A stretch of DNA of 7,685 nt from Anaerolineaceae bacterium UBA5838 (GTDB taxonomy: Bacteria > Chloroflexota > Anaerolineae > Anaerolineales > Anaerolineaceae), in NCBI GenBank assembly GCA_002432795.1, contig DJGU01000090.1:1-7685 (forward strand), read 5' to 3'. The position numbers were made by a program, and so were the translations under genes. Within the stretch, counting starts at the first letter, position 1. Each line of letters starts with the position of its first letter. Positions 1-5,434 of this stretch are shown piece after piece. The notes under the pieces are model-generated. The model was not told the origin of the DNA, did not search any database, and saw only the letters and a program-made list of their open reading frames with translations.

Positions 1-3
1 AAG

Positions 4-19
4 AAGTTCGCAATGACAG
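4..19. repeat. right end of a palindromic repeat element (cut by window start)
   Basis: The bases AAGTTCGCAATGACAG match the right terminus of the complete element at 44-204 (TTCGCAATGACAG). The rest of this copy would lie before base 1. It sits only 24 bases from the next copy, so the elements are clustered. Confidence 0.6.
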
Positions 20-43
20 TGACATAGACCGGGTAACCTGCCC

Positions 44-204
44 TTCTGTCATTGCGAGGGACGAAGCAATCTAAGCTGTTTACACTAAAGAAGTGTGAGA
101 AGACCAAATCACTTCGTCAATTTTGACAGTGATCCTGTTTCCTCAAGCCTTTTTGGGATTCCAGCAGTTTAGATTGCTTCACAAAAGAGGTTCGCAATGA
201 CAGA
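44..204. repeat. palindromic repeat element, complete copy (about 160 bp)
   Basis: The left arm (44-74) reads TTCTGTCATTGCGA, a short link, then CGAAGCAATCTAA. The right arm (167-204) is its reverse complement, TTTAGATTGCTTC, a short link, then TCGCAATGACAGA. Between the arms is about 90 bases with a core at 110-127 (CACTTCGTCAATTTTGAC) that recurs with one mismatch at 2590-2607. The GTCATTGCGA...GAAGCAATCT motif is a widespread intergenic repeat in many bacterial phyla. With no ORF and conserved termini, the copy looks like a MITE-like or REP/BIME-like non-autonomous element. No target-site duplication is obvious. Confidence 0.75.
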
Positions 205-254
205 CAAAAGAATGCAGTAATATCTCTTTAGGATTCGAAATAGGAAGTCAGATA

Positions 255-2231
255 CTATATCGCTCGAAAACCAATACCTCGCAAGTACTCAAACACCGGG
301 TCGTAATACTCAGCTTTCCGGGTGGGGTCTTCAGGGTCACCATTGGGCACAACAATCACCATGCCCTGACGAGCACGAGTTAGTAAAACCCGGTAGGCGT
401 TCTTGAGATACTTTTGTCGCTCAGGCTTGTTGATATTATTCCATCTGTCGCCTGTGAAAGACTTGTAAATCCAGTCCCTAGAGCCCATGCGGAAATCGCC
501 ATCCCAAACCACACAAGCCCAATCCACTTCCAATCCCTGCACCTGAAATTCGGTAGCAGCATCTTCGAGGTAATACGAGGAACGGATATCTTCCTTGCCA
601 TCCAAAAACCAATGAATAGGATCAATCTCAGCACGAATATCAATTGCAAGAGGTTTTAATCGAATGGCTTGGGATGAAACAAGCATGCCATAACGCTCAG
701 TGCCCCGGGCTTGTTGTTTCAACCAGTTCTTGGCGGTCTGTATGTCTCTGGTTATCCGTATGGGGTAAGCCTCTCCAATGGCTGCTAATGTTTCCCTGGC
801 ATCAGCAACGTCCAAATCAAGCACTTGTTTGATTAACATAGAGACCTTTTCACTTCGGAATGAACGCATAGAAACCGATAGATGCAAAGCCTCATATTGA
901 TGCAGACGATCTCGATCTTCAAAGTGGTCAAGAGCTTGTAAGGCGCTATATTCGCTATCTTTTAACTGAGGAGGGTAATAAATGTGCCAACCGGGAAAAT
1001 GTCGGGTGATCGCTTCAATCCAAGCCGCAATCCCGGTTTCACCTGTGTTAATTTCTTGCCCCCCACCAACCAAACAGACAATCGTAGCCCAGTCGTCATG
1101 GCGATCAAGACACGAGATAAGGAATTCAGGTTCAGATTGGCTGAAGTTGGGAATGTGCTTCTTGCGAACCATGAAATTGGCTGTTTGCTGCAAGTCCCAG
1201 GCGCGTTGGGCCTCATCGAACAAAGCAACATGCTCGAGAGGTGGTTTCTGACGATCAATAAGGCATTCGTCCCTGAAGTTATGCACATTTTGGATAAAAA
1301 GGCTTACTTCTCTCTTGGCATCCCCTTTTTTAATTCGTTTGCCTTTTTCTGCCTCAGTTTCTACCCGGTTTCGAGCCAAGGCTTCGCGCAAGACAGCTAC
1401 AAGCGGACCGTTTCCAGAAAGGAAAACGCTGTAGAGTTCATTCTCCTTGTCAATGTTGTTAGTCGCAATATTTAGACCAACGAGGGTTTTGCCAGCTCCT
1501 GGCACGCCTGTAACAAAACAGATCGATTTTTGGTTATTTTGTCGAGAGTAGAAGATGATATTTTCGATCTCGGCAGAGGTCTCAGTTAAATTTATCGCAG
1601 AAGCATCACTTCGAGATATTTCTTCGACAGAATGACCTGCATATAGGGCTTGAGCAGCTTCAACAATCGTGGGTGTCGGTTGATATACACCAGCCTGCCA
1701 TCGTTCTTGATCGATGTCATCACCATCGCAGAAACGCAACACGTTCTCTAAAACCGATCTAAGTTCTGATGCATTCGTGAGAATGGGATGTAGAACATTG
1801 TCATCATCGATTGTTGTTTGGATAAGTGTGCCTTGGCTAGGAGCCTGTGTGGCAATCAGGATTGGAGCGATGGTCGCTTCATGGCTGGATTCATGGAAAT
1901 TCTTTAGGTCAATTGCGTAATCCCATGCCTGATCAATCGCTGCGGCATTAAAATTGGACTCCCCGACTTTGAACTCAAGTACAAAGATTACAGACTTGAT
2001 GAGCAAAACTACATCAATGCGTTTTCCCATGCGAGGAATATCAAATTCGAAATAGATCTTGCCATGGTAGCCAGGCAAGACGCTTTTCAATATCTGGATT
2101 TCTTGCTCCCAAGCGAATTTCTGGGTTGGTTCATCCGGGAAAGGTGAGGCAATTGCAAGATGCCCGATAATCTCTTCCGTAGAAAGGGCTAATAAGGTCG
2201 AGCAATCAGTTCCAAAAAAATATCGAGGCAT
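255..2231 (-). CDS. DUF2075 / Schlafen-3-like nuclease-helicase fusion protein
   Basis: This 658-residue protein has two parts. Residues about 40-130 look like a PD-(D/E)XK nuclease fold: D73 in the RIDVVLL strand, then E86 and K88 in VLEFKVG. Residues about 230-630 form a superfamily 1-like helicase/ATPase of the DUF2075 type: Walker A GVPGAGKT (242-249), Walker B LFDEAQ (337-342), a motif III-like VGGGQEINTGE (388-398), EFQVQGLEVDW (561-571), and YRVLLTRARQG (613-623) with likely arginine fingers R614 and R619. All key residues seem intact, so it should bind and cleave or remodel nucleic acid using ATP. Related proteins occur in restriction and phage-defence islands, but its substrate is unknown. 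The ATG at 2229-2231 has no Shine-Dalgarno; a TATAAT lies 15 bases upstream, so the message may be almost leaderless. The gene stands alone between palindromic repeats. Family call is firm; role is inference. Confidence 0.88.
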   Translation of the reverse strand: MPRYFFGTDCSTLLALSTEEIIGHLAIASPFPDEPTQKFAWEQEIQILKSVLPGYHGKIYFEFDIPRMGKRIDVVLLIKSVIFVLEFKVGESNFNAAAIDQAWDYAIDLKNFHESSHEATIAPILIATQAPSQGTLIQTTIDDDNVLHPILTNASELRSVLENVLRFCDGDDIDQERWQAGVYQPTPTIVEAAQALYAGHSVEEISRSDASAINLTETSAEIENIIFYSRQNNQKSICFVTGVPGAGKTLVGLNIATNNIDKENELYSVFLSGNGPLVAVLREALARNRVETEAEKGKRIKKGDAKREVSLFIQNVHNFRDECLIDRQKPPLEHVALFDEAQRAWDLQQTANFMVRKKHIPNFSQSEPEFLISCLDRHDDWATIVCLVGGGQEINTGETGIAAWIEAITRHFPGWHIYYPPQLKDSEYSALQALDHFEDRDRLHQYEALHLSVSMRSFRSEKVSMLIKQVLDLDVADARETLAAIGEAYPIRITRDIQTAKNWLKQQARGTERYGMLVSSQAIRLKPLAIDIRAEIDPIHWFLDGKEDIRSSYYLEDAATEFQVQGLEVDWACVVWDGDFRMGSRDWIYKSFTGDRWNNINKPERQKYLKNAYRVLLTRARQGMVIVVPNGDPEDPTRKAEYYDPVFEYLRGIGFRAI

Positions 2232-2246
2232 GATGATTCAATCTGA

Positions 2247-2252
2247 ATTATA
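2247..2252 (-). promoter_or_regulatory. candidate -10 box (TATAAT) for the nuclease-helicase gene
   Basis: On the minus strand TATAAT lies 15 bases before the ATG. No good -35 is present at 16-18 bases; AGAAGC is what lies there. If used, transcription would begin only about 6-10 bases before the start codon, which agrees with the missing ribosome binding site. Confidence 0.4.
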
Positions 2253-2276
2253 GTCCAAGAAGAATAATTGCTTCTC

Positions 2277-2318
2277 GTTACTCAAATATCTGTTACTCAA
2301 ATATCGTTACTTAAATAT
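2277..2318. repeat. three tandem copies of a 13-15 bp iteron-like repeat
   Basis: GTTACTCAAATATCT (2277-2291), GTTACTCAAATATC (2292-2305) and GTTACTTAAATAT (2306-2318) follow one another without gaps. They lie 46 bases upstream of the nuclease-helicase start. The position suggests a possible protein binding array in its promoter region, though simple slippage would also produce it. Confidence 0.7.
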
Positions 2319-2421
2319 GAAAAATGGCTTACACCCAATGAAGTTGAGCCTGAATTTGTTTTGTTACAAATTTTCCAATTCTTTCTTGGTCTCCGGACCT
2401 TGCAAGGAATCTGACACTTTC

Positions 2422-2511
2422 TCCTGTCATTGCGACTGCTTGCGTACAGAGTAGGAACGAAGCAACCTAAACTGTTTGCACTCAAGCAACGTGTGAGGTT
2501 TAAAATACTTC
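2422..2511. repeat. palindromic repeat element, left half only
   Basis: TCCTGTCATTGCGA (2422-2435) and GGAACGAAGCAACCTAAACT (2454-2473) match the left arm of the element at 44-204, and similarity continues to about 2511 (GTTTGCACTC, GTGTGAG, ACTTC). The right arm is missing. An extra 18 bases (2436-2453) split the arm. The copy is truncated and is followed after 12 bases by a further copy. Confidence 0.6.
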
Positions 2512-2523
2512 CTGATCGCATCC

Positions 2524-2726
2524 TTCTGTCATTGCGAGGAACGAAGCAATCTAAATTGTTTGCGTTCAAACAGCGTGGGTGGTTTAGAGCACTTCGTGAA
2601 TTTTGACTATGATTTTGTTACCTACTATTTTCTTGGTAAAGGTAGAGTTTAGATTGCTTCACAAGAGAGGTTCGCAATATCCTGCGGGTACGATGTGACA
2701 GGATTTAAAAAGGTTCGCAATGACAG
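2524..2726. repeat. palindromic repeat element, full copy with interrupted right arm
   Basis: The left arm (2524-2554) begins TTCTGTCATTGCGAGGAACG and the right arm starts at 2647 (GTTTAGATTGCTTC). The internal core at 2590-2607 matches the core at 110-127 in the same orientation, so the two full copies are direct repeats on either side of the nuclease-helicase gene. The right arm breaks after TTCGCAAT (2671-2678) and resumes at AGGTTCGCAATGACAG (2711-2726). The 11 bases AGGTTCGCAAT occur on both sides of the break. Confidence 0.7.
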
Positions 2727-2784
2727 CTCTTGATTTTGCCGGTCTTTATTATCCCCAAAAAGAAACAAAGAGATTCGGGTTTGT

Positions 2785-2846
2785 GTCGGAGTGAGCCCGC
2801 AAGAAGTCAGCGATTAACAAAGGTTGTGGGGCGGACTCATTCCGAC
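2785..2846. repeat. inverted repeat, 16-bp arms
   Basis: GTCGGAGTGAGCCCGC (2785-2800) and GCGGACTCATTCCGAC (2831-2846) pair at 14 of 16 positions around a 30-base loop. No T-run follows on either strand, so a factor-independent terminator is not supported. It is a different family from the TGTCATTGCGA elements. The rest of 2727-2900 shows no gene. Confidence 0.6.
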
Positions 2847-2900
2847 CTACGCAATTACGTTAAAAATTGTCTGTAAGACTGTACTCCGTCCTATCTACAA

Positions 2901-3022
2901 CTAATCGCCCGATTCCCCATCACTTTTCGCCAATAACTCAACCATCTGCTCGGCAGGTTGGTTGGTTTTCCCCTGTCTTGCATCCTCTCCAACACCTGCT
3001 CCGCCAGGCTGAGGCGGGCTTT
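2901..3022 (-). pseudogene. frameshifted 3' remnant of an unidentified gene (copy 1)
   Basis: Read on the minus strand, this stretch gives KARLSLAEQVLERMQ and then, after a one-base deletion, QMVELLAKSDGESGD and a stop. It aligns along its whole length with the intact tail at 4329-4451 (KAHLSLAEREIEKMQ ... RMGELLMRGDGDNED, stop), 122 against 123 bases, with roughly three quarters of bases identical by eye. The match runs a few bases past the stop: CTACAACTAATC occurs at 2895-2906 and 4323-4334. The sequence upstream of KAR does not match. I do not recognise the family; the piece is predicted helical and charged. Confidence 0.65.
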
Positions 3023-3046
3023 GACTCTCCCTCTTGAAAAATGCTT

Positions 3047-4057
3047 TCAATCTACATAGGATGTGTTTTGGACACCTTTGGCTTCCAGATAGGTGACGAG
3101 TTTGTCTAGCATCTTTTGAAACACCATTTTAAACCAATTGGTCTGACCAAATTTTCTGACTAGCGCAGGGCTTAGCAGGTAATAAATCTTGATAAAAGCC
3201 TTTCCAAAGAATGTGAGCTGCAAAGTTTCGTCACGGTATCTGCGAAGCGTCCAGACTGGAGGACAATCATAACTCCCATAAACTGAGGTAGCAATGAAGC
3301 ACCCACTTTTTTGAGAGACCGGAGGTGTTGGCGGTTGTGGTGGTTCTGGCGGAAAATAGGCGGGATCATATTTCCGAATTTTCTTTGTGTAGTAATCTAT
3401 GGTTTGTCTGTTTATGCGACGAATATTTGAGATGATGTTTCCGCTCTTCCAAAAATTCACTGCCATATCCGGTATATGTTGAGGGTAGTAGCGCTCAATC
3501 AAATCTCCGGTTTTGTATTCTAGATTCACAATTGAGATAACCCAAGAGACATAATCATCTGAGACCCCTTCCACGGTAATATTCTCAATATAATGAGAGT
3601 TTGCGGCATGCCAGAGCATACTGGTCAATAACCTAATCCTGCTCGTAGTTATTAGAGCAGGTAAGTAATTATCCCCTTCTTGTTTCTTTAATAACGAAAA
3701 AAATGTGTCCAAGTTGTTTTTAAATAATTCAGCTGTGATCCCAATTTCACCGATCTTGCACTGCATAGCCCGGCTGTATAAACTATAAAAAAAGGCTTCC
3801 CAATTCTGAGTGTCTTCCTCTAAGATTGATGTGTAATATTTTTCGGCTGATTGATAGTCCTCGCCTTCGATAGCTCGACGACCTAACTCAAGCCATTTGT
3901 CCACCCGTTCGGTATTATCAATCTTAACAACGCCCTCAATAAATAGTTTCTTTGCATCCTCGGGTGAATATTTGGTTCCGCAATTTTGACATACGAAGTA
4001 ATCCTCTTGCTTTATTAGTTGATTTCCACCACACATCTCACAAACAATTTGTTTCAC
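3047..4057 (-). CDS. zinc-ribbon, CFI-box C-terminal domain protein
   Basis: The 336-residue protein starts with a four-cysteine zinc ribbon: CEMC at 6-9 and CQNC at 23-26. A helical, TPR-like stretch follows (about 53-90), then a helical middle, a proline-rich linker (PPEPPQPPTPP, 236-246), and a C-terminal block starting GCFIATSVYGSYDCPP (252-267) and running into LRRYRDETL, a hydrophobic helix FIKIYYLLSPALV (288-300) and the end. The CFIAT..YGS block matches what is called the CFI-box C-terminal domain, found at the ends of many unrelated bacterial proteins; its function is not established as far as I know. The GTG start at 4055-4057 is supported by GGGAG (4065-4069) seven bases upstream. 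The gene is single, AT-rich, and framed by two copies of a decayed gene tail. A specific role cannot be given; membrane association or a signalling scaffold is only a guess. Confidence 0.82.
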   Translation of the reverse strand: MKQIVCEMCGGNQLIKQEDYFVCQNCGTKYSPEDAKKLFIEGVVKIDNTERVDKWLELGRRAIEGEDYQSAEKYYTSILEEDTQNWEAFFYSLYSRAMQCKIGEIGITAELFKNNLDTFFSLLKKQEGDNYLPALITTSRIRLLTSMLWHAANSHYIENITVEGVSDDYVSWVISIVNLEYKTGDLIERYYPQHIPDMAVNFWKSGNIISNIRRINRQTIDYYTKKIRKYDPAYFPPEPPQPPTPPVSQKSGCFIATSVYGSYDCPPVWTLRRYRDETLQLTFFGKAFIKIYYLLSPALVRKFGQTNWFKMVFQKMLDKLVTYLEAKGVQNTSYVD

Positions 4058-4122
4058 GAAGCTTCTCCCAAAAAACTATCGGTAATCGTCTGAAATCACT
4101 ATGCTAATAGAATTGTACGGAT

Positions 4123-4150
4123 ATTATACAAGGTTTTCGAAAACGACAAA
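4123..4150 (-). promoter_or_regulatory. candidate promoter of the zinc-ribbon/CFI-box gene with a palindrome in the spacer
   Basis: On the minus strand TATAAT (4123-4128) lies 53 bases before the ribosome binding site. A weak TTTGTC (4145-4150) is 16 bases upstream of it. The perfect 12-bp palindrome GTTTTCGAAAAC (4133-4144) fills the spacer and could be an operator. The -35 match is poor. Confidence 0.45.
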
Positions 4151-4245
4151 TCATTGAAATGTGGTTAAGCTACGCGTTTTAGATAAGAACCACATCAGTT
4201 ATGGGTTGTCAGCTAATTGCCCTTTGCCTTCCTTCTTGATCCTTC

Positions 4246-4261
4246 ATGGTCTCACGACCAT
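4246..4261. repeat. small perfect hairpin, 6-bp stem
   Basis: ATGGTC, loop TCAC, GACCAT. No U-tract follows on either strand, so it is not a clear terminator. The remainder of 4160-4322 holds no gene I can support. Confidence 0.4.
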
Positions 4262-4328
4262 AGCAGGTCTTGGACGCCAGGGCAGCCATTCCTTAGAGCT
4301 GTACGCAAAGTTTCAATCCAAACTACAA

Positions 4329-4520
4329 CTAATCTTCATTATCCCCATCACCCCTCATCAGCAGCTCACCCATCCGGTTCGCCAGGTTGCTGGGTTTGGC
4401 CATGTTTTGCATCTTTTCGATCTCCCGCTCCGCCAGGCTCAGGTGGGCTTTGTTGAGCAAATACGAACTGGCCACGTCGATCGCCATGGCGGGCGGTAAG
4501 CCGTACAGTTTGCCAATAGA
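4329..4520 (-). pseudogene. 3' remnant of an unidentified gene (copy 2, frame intact)
   Basis: The minus-strand frame reads 63 residues to a TAG: SIGKLYGLPPAMAIDVASSY, then LLNKAHLSLAEREIEKM, QNMAKPSNLANRMGELLMRG and DGDNED. It looks like a genuine helical C-terminus and is the better-preserved partner of 2901-3022. Upstream (from 4521) the reading runs directly into a GC-rich palindromic repeat, so the 5' part of the gene is gone or was displaced by that repeat. A methionine-started reading through the repeat (4568) exists but has no ribosome binding site I would trust. I do not recognise the parent family. Confidence 0.55.
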
Positions 4521-4524
4521 CAGC

Positions 4525-4540
4525 CTTCCCCCGGGGGAAG
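4525..4540. repeat. perfect 16-bp palindrome
   Basis: CTTCCCCCGGGGGAAG is fully self-complementary. A 19-base word containing most of it recurs at 5072-5090 in the same orientation, which marks it as a dispersed repeat end. It also marks where the pseudogene reading at 4329-4520 breaks off. Confidence 0.75.
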
Positions 4541-4633
4541 GTACCCGCAGGGCGGATGAGGGTGGCATTGGAGGGCAAAGTTTACCCTCACCCCGGCTTA
4601 CCCGTCCGTTTCACGGCGGGCACAGGTCGCCGA

Positions 4634-4699
4634 CCCTCTCTCCCTTACGCAGTACACTACGTGTTTGCCTGGCAAAACGGATCTTCGACCAGGAGAGGG
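4634..4699. repeat. inverted repeat CCCTCTC / GAGAGGG
   Basis: CCCTCTC (4634-4640) and GAGAGGG (4693-4699) are complementary 7-base ends of a 66-base unit following CTCACCCCGGCT. The arrangement resembles the common dispersed repeats with CCCTCACCCC and GAGAGGG ends seen in many GC-rich bacteria. Confidence 0.45.
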
Positions 4700-4740
4700 C
4701 TTAAAAACCCAGCCTTCTCTTGGGGGAACCGGAGTCGTAG

Positions 4741-4807
4741 GTCAGGTCATCGTGCTCGAAGAGGTTGCGTAGCCTGCCCCGTGTATTTTTACGGGGTTCA
4801 ACCTGAC
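4741..4807. repeat. nested inverted repeat
   Basis: The outer arms GTCAGGT (4741-4747) and ACCTGAC (4801-4807) enclose a tight inner hairpin, CCCCGT (4777-4782), loop GTATTTTT, ACGGGG (4791-4796). The inner hairpin alone lacks a following T-run. It fits a small repeat element; a structured RNA is less likely because no promoter is evident. Confidence 0.5.
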
Positions 4808-4834
4808 ATCACAAACGCTTGCATACGATTCACT

Positions 4835-4856
4835 CGGGAGGACTAAAGCCCTCCCG
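4835..4856. repeat. short hairpin CGGGAGG / CCTCCCG
   Basis: A 7-bp perfect stem with loop ACTAAAGC. It lies within a larger repeat-like segment and has no adjoining gene to terminate. Confidence 0.5.
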
Positions 4857-4950
4857 TACGGATGGGCTCATGATGCTGGGAGCTTGCGACCGTGGCAATC
4901 TCCCCGGAACTCAAACTGGCAAATTGCTTCACTTCTTTCCCAATACCCAT
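4843..4950 (-). pseudogene. possible 35-residue coding remnant
   Basis: The minus strand reads MGIGKEVKQFASLSSGEIAT, then VASSQHHEP, and enters the hairpin at 4835-4856, where it stops. The first 25 residues have protein-like composition, and it lies upstream of the remnant at 4329-4520 on the same strand. It could be an earlier piece of the same gene split by repeat insertion. There is no Shine-Dalgarno and no known family, so it may be chance. Confidence 0.15.
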
Positions 4951-5000
4951 AGGGCACAACGTAACCCATTACCGCGTGAATCCAACGCCTTCCACCCCCT

Positions 5001-5041
5001 CGCTTTTGCGCCATAACATAGCCAAAAAACACGCAAAAGCG
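5001..5041. repeat. perfect 10-bp inverted repeat, 21-base loop
   Basis: CGCTTTTGCG (5001-5010) and CGCAAAAGCG (5032-5041). No function is evident. Confidence 0.5.
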
Positions 5042-5071
5042 CAAAACCTCACCACCTCACCCCGGCTACCA

Positions 5072-5090
5072 CAGCCTTCCCCCGGGGGAA
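5072..5090. repeat. second copy of the CAGCCTTCCCCCGGGGGAA repeat end
   Basis: Identical over 19 bases and in the same orientation as 4521-4539. After it the sequences differ, although both contain CCCGCAGGGCG a little further on (4544-4554 and 5129-5139), so both belong to one repeat family with a variable middle. Confidence 0.6.
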
Positions 5091-5253
5091 TGGTCGAAGA
5101 TCCGCGGAACGGAGTGAAGGGGAGGAACCCCGCAGGGCGCTATCGACCCCCGCCAGCAGCTCGCTGCTGCCGCGCAACCGCTGTTGCAGTCTTTTACGCT
5201 CCTAATGTGAATGTTAATTGAGTAATATGGCAGGTACTTCTTATGTGCACCAT

Positions 5254-5380
5254 CCACCCTTTTCGGGTACATAACCGGCTCGATATGGGTACGAAATGCC
5301 ACTTTTGGTTACATATAGACGGCAATATAGGTAAAATATCCGCTTTTGGTTACATATAAACGGCAATATGGGTAAATTTT
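5254..5380. repeat. tandem repeat, two close 41-bp units plus one diverged unit
   Basis: Units 5299-5339 and 5340-5380 share CTTTTGGTTACATATA, ACGGCAATAT and GGTAAA, with only a few differences. Unit 5254-5298 is 45 bases and diverged, but keeps CC.C, TTTT, GGTACATAA, CGGC and ATATGGGTA in order. The array ends 54 bases beyond the fic stop codon, so it could lie in the 3' untranslated region of that mRNA. Confidence 0.7.
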
Positions 5381-5434
5381 TAGTTATTGGTAACAGACTA
5401 ATAAAACAGCCGTGTGCAACTATCTATGTCTGAC

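Larger units (their letters stand above)
4521..5150. other. repeat-packed non-coding stretch
   Basis: About 630 bases contain only short overlapping readings with no ribosome binding sites. They are crowded with GC-rich inverted repeats: 4525-4540, 4634-4699, 4741-4807, 4835-4856, 5001-5041 and 5077-5090. CAGCCTTCCCCCGGGGGAA occurs twice (4521-4539 and 5072-5090), and CTCACCCCGGCT twice (4587-4598 and 5056-5067). This resembles nested insertion of several small repeat families. Between 5091 and 5253 I see nothing further. Confidence 0.6.

Noticed and set aside
984..1475. 163-residue plus-strand reading frame opposite the nuclease-helicase
   Set aside because: It is antisense to well-conserved helicase motifs, including Walker B, with no ribosome binding site and no protein-like features.
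2297..2569. 90-residue minus-strand reading frame containing DCFVPRNDR
   Set aside because: CFVPRNDR-type peptides are translations of the TGTCATTGCGA repeat arms, a common false gene call.
44..2726. CRISPR array or composite transposon
   Set aside because: The repeats are long and irregularly spaced without uniform spacers, and no transposase or Cas gene is present.
2785..2846. Rho-independent terminator for the CFI-box gene
   Set aside because: It is about 200 bases beyond the stop, has a 30-base loop and no T-run on the minus strand.
4556..5221. Several plus-strand reading frames of 65-109 residues
   Set aside because: They run through GC-rich palindromes and have no ribosome binding sites or recognisable domains.
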